Positions 1 through 7,689 of a stretch of DNA of 44,126 bases are shown here, piece after piece. Location: assembly GCF_030651745.1 (NCBI RefSeq), contig NZ_JAUSCC010000042.1:1-44126 (forward strand). Reading direction: 5' to 3'. The notes under the pieces are model-generated. The model saw nothing but the letters and a program-made list of their open reading frames with translations, did no database searches and was not told the origin of the DNA. Numbering within the stretch: position 1 is the first letter of the stretch; every line of letters starts with the position of its first letter. The translations under genes were made by a program, and so were the position numbers. Origin of the DNA: Methylophaga sp. GTDB lineage: Bacteria; Pseudomonadota; Gammaproteobacteria; Nitrosococcales; Methylophagaceae.

Positions 1-1
1 G

Positions 2-658
2 CTGGAAGTCGAAGCTGAATCTTCTTTTCTGGAAATGCTTGATGCCTTGAATGAACGGCTTATCGGTCTTGGAAAAGAAGCGATTGTATTTGATCATGAC
101 TGTCGTGAAGGGATCTGTGGCAGTTGCAGTCTGGTGATTAACGGTGAACCGCATGGCCGTCATCAGGCAACCACTACCTGTCAGCAGTATATGCGTGATT
201 ATCAGGATCAAAATGAATTATGGATTGAACCATGGCGCGCAACGGCATTTCCGGTCATCAAGGATTTGATGGTGGATCGCAGTGCTTTCGATCGCATTAT
301 CCAGGCAGGCGGGTATATTCCTGTAAGAACCGGTGCCGCGCCTGAAGCCAATACTATGCCGATAGCCAAACCGGTTGCCGATAAAGCGTTTGATGCGGCT
401 ACCTGCATTGGTTGTGGTGCTTGTGTGGCGGTGTGCCCGAATGCGTCAGCAACTTTATTTATTGCTGCCAAAATCAGTCATCTAAGCAGTTTGCCACAAG
501 GGCAACTGGATTCTAAACGTCCAGCGAAAATGTTGGCCAGGATGGAAGCAGAGGGCTTTGGTAGTTGTAGTAACTACCGTGAGTGTGAACGGGTTTGCCC
601 AAAACAGATCCGCACCGATACCATAGTAAAAATGAACAAACTGCTATATCAACGTTAA
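2..658 (+). CDS. sdhB: Succinate dehydrogenase/fumarate reductase iron-sulfur subunit (5' partial)
   Basis: Electron-transferring iron-sulfur subunit of complex II, passing electrons between the flavoprotein and the membrane quinone. The frame is open to the left edge, and the residues before the first ATG (position 35) match this family, so the gene starts outside the window. Counting from that Met, the 2Fe-2S ligands are in CREGICGSC (residues 23-31). The 4Fe-4S/3Fe-4S ferredoxin domain has [12 protein letters not shown] from residue 124 and a final Cys set at 178, 184 and 188. All clusters look intact. The sequence resembles the subunit type paired with a single cytochrome b anchor rather than the E. 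coli SdhB type; that is inference. The flavoprotein and anchor genes are presumably just upstream. Confidence 0.95.
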   Translation: MEVEAESSFLEMLDALNERLIGLGKEAIVFDHDCREGICGSCSLVINGEPHGRHQATTTCQQYMRDYQDQNELWIEPWRATAFPVIKDLMVDRSAFDRIIQAGGYIPVRTGAAPEANTMPIAKPVADKAFDAATCIGCGACVAVCPNASATLFIAAKISHLSSLPQGQLDSKRPAKMLARMEAEGFGSCSNYRECERVCPKQIRTDTIVKMNKLLYQR

Positions 659-763
659 ATTTAGTAATTCAAGATTAAATAATTAGTTCAGAGTCCGCCG
701 CTCAGGCTGGCTCTGCAATCTCGCTGCAATTTGCTTATTGCTTACCTCATGTGGAGCCTCTAG

Positions 764-2686
764 ATGGTAGAAGATCTGATCAGCAAACTTGATTCGATGA
801 CCGAAAAACGTCGGGTAGTCTTGCTGTTTTCAGCTGCCGATGAAGTGGTGGTGCAAGAGACTATTCTACCTAAACTACCGGAACAGCAATGGGAAATACG
901 CCTTAATAATTTTCAGTTAGGCCAGCAATATCAATTTGATGATGATCAATTGATCATTAGTTATCTAAACGACGAATGTTTGCGTGAATTAATGCTTCAG
1001 GCGCGTGAACAGGAATGGACCATTGGCTTATTGCCACATCCAGAGATGAAACATGCTCGCTATGGTTTTGGCATTGCTGCCAGTTTTGATGAAGCGCTTA
1101 GCGACATTATGGATAACGACGCCTCACAGCTGGATTTATTGTTATGTAACGAACAACCGGTTTTTAATTCGGTCATCGTTGGTCAGACCTTTACGCTGGT
1201 GCCCGGAGAAGCAATGGTTGAACCATTCCTGGCACGGGTTCGACGCTTCTGGCGACTGATGCGTAGCTTGAAAGAAGTGCGTTTCACCCCGTTTACCATT
1301 ACTACTCAGAAAGAAAAAGTGATTGAAACCGCAGCATTTGGCGTGGTTGCCGTAGAGCATGGCCGTAGTTCGGTGTTATCCCGACGTTTTATGCCAGATT
1401 CCAATGCCAATGACGGCATGATGCATGCGTTGGTATTAGCACCACGAAGTGTGTTTGAAATGTTGCGTTTCCTGTTTGCTTCGTTGTTTATGCGCAATAT
1501 CTGGAGTCGCAATAATCCGCCATTTGTCGGTTTTTTCAAAAGCAGTCGGCTAAAGCTGGAAACCAACAAACCCATTCAATACAGTCATGACGAAATGGTG
1601 TCTGAAGCCCAGCAGTTGGAGTTTAAAGTCGAACGACGCACTATCCGCCTGATTCCAGGACGCTTATTAGCCCTGGCAGATAGCGGTGGTGAGCAGAAAG
1701 AAATCGTTCGTACTCAGGCATTGCCATTGGGCAAGGCTCGAAATGAACTGATCAGTTATCCATTGCCATGGATGCATCACGCAGCGCCAGAAGAATTTAA
1801 AGATTTGTTTATGCTGATGCGGGAGAGCGCCAAAGCGACTCCGGCATATTTAACCTTAATGGTTTTATCCACTTTACTGGCAGCCTTCGGTTTGTTTGCC
1901 AATTCGATTCCGGTGGTGATTGGTGCGATGATTCTGGCGCCTTTAATGGGGCCGATTATTTCGATGTCTCTAGGTACATTGCGTCAGGACGAATCATTAA
2001 TGGTGGAAAGTGGTAAAAGTATTGCCATCGGCACTGGCCTTGCCTTGTTATGTGCAATGCTTATAGCCTGGTTTATCCCGCTCAACACTATCAATAGCGA
2101 AATTGCAGCCCGCATTAGCCCGACATTATTGGATTTAGGTGTTGCAGTGGTATCGGGTATTGCCGGTGCTTATGCACATGCCCGGGCTGAAGTGGCCAAA
2201 AGTCTCGCTGGCGTAGCGATTGCTGTTGCATTGGTACCACCATTAGCGGTGGCTGGTATTGGTCTTGGCTGGCTTGATTTGACCGTGTTTTTTGGTGCGT
2301 TTCTGTTATATCTAACCAATCTGGTCGGCATTATCCTTGCCGCGTTAATTACCTTTATGTTTCTGGGATATAGTCCCTTCCACCGAGCGAAACGCGGTTT
2401 GATGTTGACCTTGGTCATGGTTGCGATCCTAGCCATTCCATTAGCGATTGGTTTTGATCGGATGGTGGCTGAGAATAATGTGTTACGTCAGTTAGATGGC
2501 CAGGAGATTGCCGGAGTGAAATTGGTGGATGTCCAGGTCAGACCGCGAGATCCATTGATTATCAGTCTGACGATGGTGTCGAAAACGGCGGTGGATAATG
2601 CCGTTATGGATGAAGTTAAACAGGAAATAGAACGACGTTTACAGCAGCCGGTAGTGCTGGAAATTGCCGTCAGGGTGATTCGATAA
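764..2686 (+). CDS. DUF389 (TIGR00341-like) membrane protein with degenerate lipid-kinase-like N-terminus
   Basis: Membrane protein of unknown biochemical function. The C-terminal half (about residues 360-570) holds six or so hydrophobic segments with the DUF389 signature around IPVVIGAMILAPLMGPI, followed by a soluble tail. The first 300 residues are soluble. They resemble a diacylglycerol/lipid kinase fold: a segment reading IGLLPHPEMKHARYGFGIA occupies the place of the usual 'GTxNDxA' region, and a later stretch resembles the C-terminal beta-sandwich. The glycine-rich GGDGT nucleotide motif is not visible, so this domain may be non-catalytic. The start is supported by GGAG about 8 bases upstream of ATG 764. 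The gene stands alone and ends in a good terminator. The family call is firm; the N-terminal fold is inferred. Confidence 0.85.
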   Translation: MVEDLISKLDSMTEKRRVVLLFSAADEVVVQETILPKLPEQQWEIRLNNFQLGQQYQFDDDQLIISYLNDECLRELMLQAREQEWTIGLLPHPEMKHARYGFGIAASFDEALSDIMDNDASQLDLLLCNEQPVFNSVIVGQTFTLVPGEAMVEPFLARVRRFWRLMRSLKEVRFTPFTITTQKEKVIETAAFGVVAVEHGRSSVLSRRFMPDSNANDGMMHALVLAPRSVFEMLRFLFASLFMRNIWSRNNPPFVGFFKSSRLKLETNKPIQYSHDEMVSEAQQLEFKVERRTIRLIPGRLLALADSGGEQKEIVRTQALPLGKARNELISYPLPWMHHAAPEEFKDLFMLMRESAKATPAYLTLMVLSTLLAAFGLFANSIPVVIGAMILAPLMGPIISMSLGTLRQDESLMVESGKSIAIGTGLALLCAMLIAWFIPLNTINSEIAARISPTLLDLGVAVVSGIAGAYAHARAEVAKSLAGVAIAVALVPPLAVAGIGLGWLDLTVFFGAFLLYLTNLVGIILAALITFMFLGYSPFHRAKRGLMLTLVMVAILAIPLAIGFDRMVAENNVLRQLDGQEIAGVKLVDVQVRPRDPLIISLTMVSKTAVDNAVMDEVKQEIERRLQQPVVLEIAVRVIR

Positions 2687-2692
2687 ATCGTT

Positions 2693-2723
2693 GCTCAGAC
2701 CCGAAAACTGGGTCTGAGCTTTC
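2693..2723 (+). terminator. Rho-independent terminator after the DUF389 gene
   Basis: A perfect 10-bp stem, GCTCAGACCC (2693-2702) with GGGTCTGAGC (2710-2719), and a 7-base loop follow the stop codon at 2684-2686 directly. The trailing T run is short (TTT), so efficiency is uncertain. The hairpin sits between two convergent genes and could act on both. Confidence 0.7.
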
Positions 2724-2728
2724 GCGAG

Positions 2729-3544
2729 TTAAGGCTTACGGAAACGTAAGGTCATTCGATCACTTTCGCCAATAGCCTGGTATTTGGCTTTATCGGCTTC
2801 ATTATCAACGCGCAGGTTGGGTGGCAAGGTCCATACGCCATTTGGATGATCCGTAGTGTCAGCAGAGTTAGCGTTTATTTCAGATTTTTCTTCCAATACA
2901 AAACCCGCATTTTCAGCCAGTGAAATCACCAGATCTTCGGTCAGATAGCCACTTTTTTTCATCATTTCCAACGGCGTACCCGATTTGGCTCGGTGGTCAG
3001 TTACACCGAGAACACCACCGGATTTCAATGCGGTGAAAATAGCTGAAAAAGCCTCATCGGCAAATTCCCCTTGTACCCAGTTATGTACATTTCTGAAGGT
3101 CAGTACAGCATCTACGCTGGCGGGTTCGGCAAACTGCCAATCGGTTTCTGGACCGAACTCAGTGATCACCACTTCATCATAAAGATCAGGTGAAGCTGCA
3201 AGCCAGGCGTTATATTCCTGACGAATGGTTTGACGATAAGCTGAGCTGGTGTTGGCAGAAAATCCTGCAGCAATTAACTCGCCATCACCTTGTTTTACCC
3301 ATGGAGCAAGGATTTCGGTATACCAACCGCGCCCGGGCCAGATTTCGACGATCCGCATACTCTCGGTGACACCGAAGAAATTCAATGTTTCAGCAGGATG
3401 GCGATATTGATCTCGTTGTTTATTGCTTTCCGCCCGGTGCGGACTGTCGATGGTTGCTTGCAGTAAATCATCTGCCAAGGCGGTCTGGCTGAGGGGCAAA
3501 ATGGAGATCAGTAACATTTTGGAAAAAAGACGCTTTATGGACAT
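2729..3544 (-). CDS. Exported class I SAM-methyltransferase-like protein
   Basis: Belongs to a group of predicted methyltransferases carrying an N-terminal signal peptide. The first 25 residues are a basic start, a hydrophobic core and a cleavage site after ALA (SQTALADD). The Rossmann region follows: motif I is degenerate, MRIVEIWPGRGWYTEILAPW at about residues 61-80, where 'WPGRGWYT' replaces the common 'E/DxGxGxG'. The acidic motif GELIAAGFS and an Asp-Ala-Val-Leu-Thr-Phe stretch (VDAVLTFRNVHNW) come later. Substrate is unknown, and a periplasmic methyltransferase would lack obvious access to SAM, so a binding or non-enzymatic role is possible. The ATG has GGGAA upstream. Converges with the DUF389 gene and diverges from the sucrose operon. 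Confidence 0.8.
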   Translation of the reverse strand: MSIKRLFSKMLLISILPLSQTALADDLLQATIDSPHRAESNKQRDQYRHPAETLNFFGVTESMRIVEIWPGRGWYTEILAPWVKQGDGELIAAGFSANTSSAYRQTIRQEYNAWLAASPDLYDEVVITEFGPETDWQFAEPASVDAVLTFRNVHNWVQGEFADEAFSAIFTALKSGGVLGVTDHRAKSGTPLEMMKKSGYLTEDLVISLAENAGFVLEEKSEINANSADTTDHPNGVWTLPPNLRVDNEADKAKYQAIGESDRMTLRFRKP

Positions 3545-3742
3545 AAAAAATTCCCGGTTAAATCGAAGTTAAATCTTAACTAACTGACTGCATGATAGGC
3601 TCAAGGTTGCAAAAAGCCTCACCAGGCTTTTGGGCGTAAATTTGTCTTCTGGCTGCTTAGCGGGTAGTTTGAATAGTAATACCCCCAAGTTACAGACTGA
3701 GTTTTAATGTCTGTCTGTCGTAAGTGTCCAGAAAAAACTCAT

Positions 3743-3748
3743 TATGAT
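3743..3748 (+). promoter_or_regulatory. Candidate -10 box for the sucrose operon
   Basis: TATGAT lies 14 bases before the sps start codon. No convincing -35 hexamer is found 16-18 bases upstream, so if this is the promoter it needs an activator or gives an almost leaderless mRNA. The surrounding 218-base gap (3545-3762) also has a small AAAAGCC/GGCTTTT hairpin at 3612-3631 of unknown role. Confidence 0.3.
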
Positions 3749-3762
3749 GAAGATAAACTGAT

Positions 3763-5919
3763 ATGACAGATAACAGCGACAAACTAAAAATTGCCTTGTT
3801 AAACATTCATGGCCTGATTCGAGGTCATGATCTGGAGTTGGGACGTGATGCAGACACTGGCGGACAGACACTCTACGTACTTGAATTAGCACAGGCTTTA
3901 TCGGAGCAGGAAAAAGTCGGTGAGGTACTGCTGATTACACGCCGAGTCGTCGATGAAGAAGTGTCTCCAGATTATTCACGCCCCATCGAACAACTTAACG
4001 ACAAACTGCGCATCATCCGCATTGAAGCTGGTCCAGAGCGATATCTGGCCAAAGAACAGATATGGGAACATCTGGATACGTTTGCCGATAACCTGGTCGA
4101 TTTTTTCCGTCAACAAGAGTTTTTACCCGATATTTTGCATAGCCATTATGCTGATGCTGGTCTGGTGGCATCGCATATTGCCAATCAGCTGGGTATACCA
4201 TTGATTCATACCGGCCATTCATTGGGTCGGGTTAAACGCAGGAGATTGCTGGCCAGTGGCGTTGATATTGCCCAACTGGAACAGCAATACAAAATGAATC
4301 AACGGATTGAGGCAGAAGAAATTACGCTGGCGACGGCAGAGCGGGTAATTACCAGTACCCATCAGGAAATCGAAGAGCAGTACGAGCTCTATGATCATTA
4401 TCAACCGGCACAAATGCGCATTGTGCCGCCGGGTACCAATGTGCAGCAATTCACCCCGCCAAAAGGTGATGAGCTGCAAAGCGAATTATTCAGCCGTATT
4501 ACCCGACATCTGGATGCACCGGAAAAGCCATTGATTCTGGCTTTGTCCCGACCTGACAAACGCAAGAATATCGTCAGTTTGATTGAGGCCTATGGACAGT
4601 CAGAGTTTTTACAGCAAACCGCCAATATTCTGATTATCGCCGGCAATCGTGATGATATAGATGACTTGGAACGTGGCGCGCAGGAAGTGTTTCATGAACT
4701 TCTGGTAGCCATTGATCGTTATGATCTTTATGGCAAAGTGACGATTCCCAAACACCATCGTCGTGATGAAGTGCCATTGATTTACCGTATTGCAGCAGCA
4801 ACCGGAGGTGTGTTTGTGAATCCTGCACTCACCGAACCGTTTGGCTTGACCTTGATTGAAGCCGCTGCCAGCGGTCTGCCTATTGTTGCTACGGAAGATG
4901 GCGGGCCCCGAGATATTATGGCCAACTGTTTGAATGGCGAATTGATTGACCCGCTGGAAATTTCCAGTATTCGGTTAGCGATAGAAAAACTGCTGCAAGA
5001 TAAGGCTTACTGGCAGCGTTGCCAGCAAAATGGACTGGAGGGTGTGATTCAACATTATTCATGGCATGCTCATGCCAAACGTTATCTGGAAATTATTGAA
5101 CCGATAGCGGCGCGCACCGAAAAATTATTACGATTACCAATTGAAAGACGAGGAATGGGCCGAGATGAAAGAGCTCTGGTCACCGATCTGGATTTAAATC
5201 TGGTCGGGGATGACGAGTCATTACAGGCATTGGTTAGTTTGCTGCGTGAACATCGTAAAAGTACCAAGTTTGTTATTGCTACCGGACGCCGGTTGGACCA
5301 GGCGTTGAAGCTGATGAAAAAACATCGCATTCCAGAGCCGGATATTCTGATAACCAGTAGTGGCAGTGAAATCTATTACGCCCCAAAACTGACACCAGAT
5401 ACAGCTTGGACCAAACATATCGATCATCTATGGTTACCACACCGGGTCAGTAAATTACTGGATGAGATCCCCGGCCTGGAACGCCAGCCGAAATCTGAGC
5501 AAAGTCAGTTCAAGCTCAGTTATTACATCAACCGTGAACAGGTCGATATTGAAGAAATCAAATCATTGCTGCATCGTGAAGAACTATCCGTCCATGTACA
5601 GCTGGCATTTGGTCAATATCTGGATATTTTGCCGCTCAGAGCATCTAAGGGCATGGCGTTAAGATTTGTCGCTGATCGTTGGCAAATGCCGTTGGAACAT
5701 ATCTGTGTTGCCGGTGGTAGCGGAGCGGATGAAGATATGATGCGGGGCAATACACTGGCAGTTGTGGTGGCAAATCGGCATCATGAGGAACTGTCACAGC
5801 TGGAAGATTTCTCACATATTTATTTTGCCCACAAACCCTTCGCCGCAGGGATTATGGAAGCTATTGAACATTACAATTTTTTTGACATTACTTCAGAGCA
5901 AGCAACAGGTTCACGTTAA
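3763..5919 (+). CDS. sps: Sucrose-phosphate synthase with degenerate phosphatase-like C-terminal domain
   Basis: Transfers glucose from a nucleotide sugar to fructose-6-phosphate, giving sucrose-6-phosphate, the first committed step of sucrose synthesis. Residues 1-450 form a GT4 retaining glycosyltransferase: an N-terminal DADTGGQTLYVLELA motif, SRPDKRKNI near residue 265, and the donor-binding EPFGLTLIEAAASGLPIVAT from about 357. Residues from about 466 form a HAD/sucrose-phosphatase-like domain, as in cyanobacterial and plant enzymes. In that domain motif I reads TDLDLN (normally DxDxT) and the metal motif reads GGSGADEDMM (normally GDSGND), so it is probably inactive; the next gene supplies an intact phosphatase. 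First gene of a tight four-gene operon; its stop abuts the next ATG. ATG 3763 has only a weak ribosome-binding site. Confidence 0.93.
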   Translation: MTDNSDKLKIALLNIHGLIRGHDLELGRDADTGGQTLYVLELAQALSEQEKVGEVLLITRRVVDEEVSPDYSRPIEQLNDKLRIIRIEAGPERYLAKEQIWEHLDTFADNLVDFFRQQEFLPDILHSHYADAGLVASHIANQLGIPLIHTGHSLGRVKRRRLLASGVDIAQLEQQYKMNQRIEAEEITLATAERVITSTHQEIEEQYELYDHYQPAQMRIVPPGTNVQQFTPPKGDELQSELFSRITRHLDAPEKPLILALSRPDKRKNIVSLIEAYGQSEFLQQTANILIIAGNRDDIDDLERGAQEVFHELLVAIDRYDLYGKVTIPKHHRRDEVPLIYRIAAATGGVFVNPALTEPFGLTLIEAAASGLPIVATEDGGPRDIMANCLNGELIDPLEISSIRLAIEKLLQDKAYWQRCQQNGLEGVIQHYSWHAHAKRYLEIIEPIAARTEKLLRLPIERRGMGRDERALVTDLDLNLVGDDESLQALVSLLREHRKSTKFVIATGRRLDQALKLMKKHRIPEPDILITSSGSEIYYAPKLTPDTAWTKHIDHLWLPHRVSKLLDEIPGLERQPKSEQSQFKLSYYINREQVDIEEIKSLLHREELSVHVQLAFGQYLDILPLRASKGMALRFVADRWQMPLEHICVAGGSGADEDMMRGNTLAVVVANRHHEELSQLEDFSHIYFAHKPFAAGIMEAIEHYNFFDITSEQATGSR

Positions 5920-6777
5920 ATGAGTGCAAAACTTCTACTCTGTACGGATATGGATCGCACGGTGATCCCTAATGGAATGCAAGCTGAACATCCTGATGCA
6001 CGGCGACGATTCCGCCAGTTCTGCCAGGCTGATAATGTTTGTCTGGTCTATGTCACGGGGCGCCACCGGCAACTGGTGGAAAAAGCAATTCGTACCTATA
6101 GCCTGCCACCACCGGATTACATTATCAGTGATGTTGGCACCAAGATCTTTCAGTTCAAGGATAAACATTGGCAAGAGGTGCAGAGCTGGTGTGATGAGAT
6201 TGATCAGGACTGGAATGGAAATTCGCATAGCGATCTCAAAGCCTTGCTGAGCGATATTAAAGATCTGCAATTACAGGAATTCAGCAAACAAAACACCCAT
6301 AAATTGAGTTTTTATCTACCGTTGTATCTTGATAAAGATGCGGTGATTGATGCCGTGCAACAGCGTTTGGCAGCCAAACAGATTCAGGCTTCAGTGATGT
6401 GGAGTATTGATGAGCTGACCAATGTGGGCTTATTGGATGTATTACCCAAACATGCCACCAAACTGCATGCCATTGAATTTTTACAAACTCGTCTGGGATA
6501 TGATGATCATGAAGTTGTTTTTGCCGGTGACAGTGGCAACGATATGCCGGTGTTGGCCAGCCCGATACAATCCGTTGTGGTGAACAATGCCTCAGATGAA
6601 ATTAAAGCAATGGCGCAGCAACTGGTAATAGAAAACGGCCATCCGCAATCACTTTATATTGCCGTCAATCCAGGACCATTGGGCATGAATGGTAATTACA
6701 GTGCAGGTGTCCTGCAGGGCGTCTGGCATTATGCCGAAGCGTTCAGAAACCAACTTGAAACGGGAGACCATACATGA
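5920..6777 (+). CDS. spp: Sucrose-6-phosphate phosphatase (HAD-IIB)
   Basis: Dephosphorylates sucrose-6-phosphate to sucrose, making synthesis irreversible. It is a HAD-superfamily protein with intact motifs: nucleophile and acid Asp in CTDMDRT (residues 9-15), VTGRH for motif II, and the Mg-binding FAGDSGND at about residue 202. The C-terminus ends in NPGPLGMNGNYSAGVLQG, reminiscent of sucrose and mannosylglycerate phosphatases. At 285 residues it is normal for the family. Its ATG begins at the base after the sps stop, and its own stop overlaps the fructokinase start (ATGA), so translation is coupled on both sides. A mannosyl-3-phosphoglycerate or glucosylglycerol-phosphate phosphatase is the alternative from sequence alone; the neighbours favour sucrose. 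Confidence 0.9.
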   Translation: MSAKLLLCTDMDRTVIPNGMQAEHPDARRRFRQFCQADNVCLVYVTGRHRQLVEKAIRTYSLPPPDYIISDVGTKIFQFKDKHWQEVQSWCDEIDQDWNGNSHSDLKALLSDIKDLQLQEFSKQNTHKLSFYLPLYLDKDAVIDAVQQRLAAKQIQASVMWSIDELTNVGLLDVLPKHATKLHAIEFLQTRLGYDDHEVVFAGDSGNDMPVLASPIQSVVVNNASDEIKAMAQQLVIENGHPQSLYIAVNPGPLGMNGNYSAGVLQGVWHYAEAFRNQLETGDHT

Positions 6778-7646
6778 GTCAGCAATCAGCATTAGCCATC
6801 TTTGGTGAAGTTTTATTTGATTGCTTTCCTGATGGAGAAAGAAAACTTGGCGGTGCCCCGTTTAATGTTGCCTGGCATCTACAGGCATTTGGTAACAATC
6901 CGTTATTTATCTCCAGCGTGGGAGATGATGAGTCAGGCGAAAACATCCGCAATGCTATGCAAAAATGGCAACTATCCACAGAGGGCTTGCAGACGGATAA
7001 AACCCATAAAACCGGTGAAGTCATGGTTAGTTTGAAAGGTGGTGAACCGTCTTATGACATCACTGCTGAACGTGCTTATGACTTTATTCAAACGAGTCAG
7101 CTGCCTACCTTAAGAAATGATGCAATGGTTTATCACGGCTCATTGGCGCTTAGAAATGCTGTTTCTCAAAAGGCACTCGAGTTTCTCACCAGACCTAAAT
7201 CTGTTTCTGTATTTATGGATGTTAATTTACGCACTCCCTGGTGGACGAAGGAAGGCATTTATACCTGTCTGGAACGGGCAAAATGGTGCAAGCTCAATCA
7301 GCATGAGTTAGCTGAGCTGGGTTTTAATTCAGCTGATTTGCAACAGGATATGACACGAATGCAGAGCCATTTTCAGTTAGAACAGCTTATTGTGACACGA
7401 GGTGAGCAAGGCGCTATTGTCCGTTGCAATGATGGCGCATTTTATGAACAAAAATGCGTTGCTGTGGACAAATTAGTGGATTCGGTGGGAGCTGGCGATG
7501 CCTTTACTGCCATGTATATTCATGGACTGTTGGCCGGCTGGCCGGTACAGAAAATCTTATTGAAAGCTCAGCAGTTTGCCAGCAAGGTGATAGGCTTACG
7601 GGGAGCGGTCAGCGAAGATCCTGCTTTTTATTCTGAGTTTATCTAA
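6774..7646 (+). CDS. Fructokinase, PfkB/ribokinase family
   Basis: Phosphorylates fructose with ATP to fructose-6-phosphate, so it can return fructose released by amylosucrase to metabolism or to sucrose-phosphate synthase. PfkB signatures: sugar-binding LGGAPFNVAWHLQAFG near residue 25 and the catalytic anion-hole motif VGAGDAFTA near 237-245, with Asp as base. At 290 residues it has the usual length. Overlaps spp by four bases and is separated from the amylosucrase by 43 bases. Family members also act on other sugars; the sucrose operon context is what makes fructose the likely substrate. Confidence 0.92.
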   Translation: MSQQSALAIFGEVLFDCFPDGERKLGGAPFNVAWHLQAFGNNPLFISSVGDDESGENIRNAMQKWQLSTEGLQTDKTHKTGEVMVSLKGGEPSYDITAERAYDFIQTSQLPTLRNDAMVYHGSLALRNAVSQKALEFLTRPKSVSVFMDVNLRTPWWTKEGIYTCLERAKWCKLNQHELAELGFNSADLQQDMTRMQSHFQLEQLIVTRGEQGAIVRCNDGAFYEQKCVAVDKLVDSVGAGDAFTAMYIHGLLAGWPVQKILLKAQQFASKVIGLRGAVSEDPAFYSEFI

Positions 7647-7689
7647 CTCTTACAACAGTATTCTCCGTCTCTATTAATCAGGAAATGAC

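Noticed and set aside
3612..3631. AAAAGCC/GGCTTTT hairpin as a terminator
   Set aside because: It lies between divergent genes, so nothing needs to end there, and it is only 7 bp.
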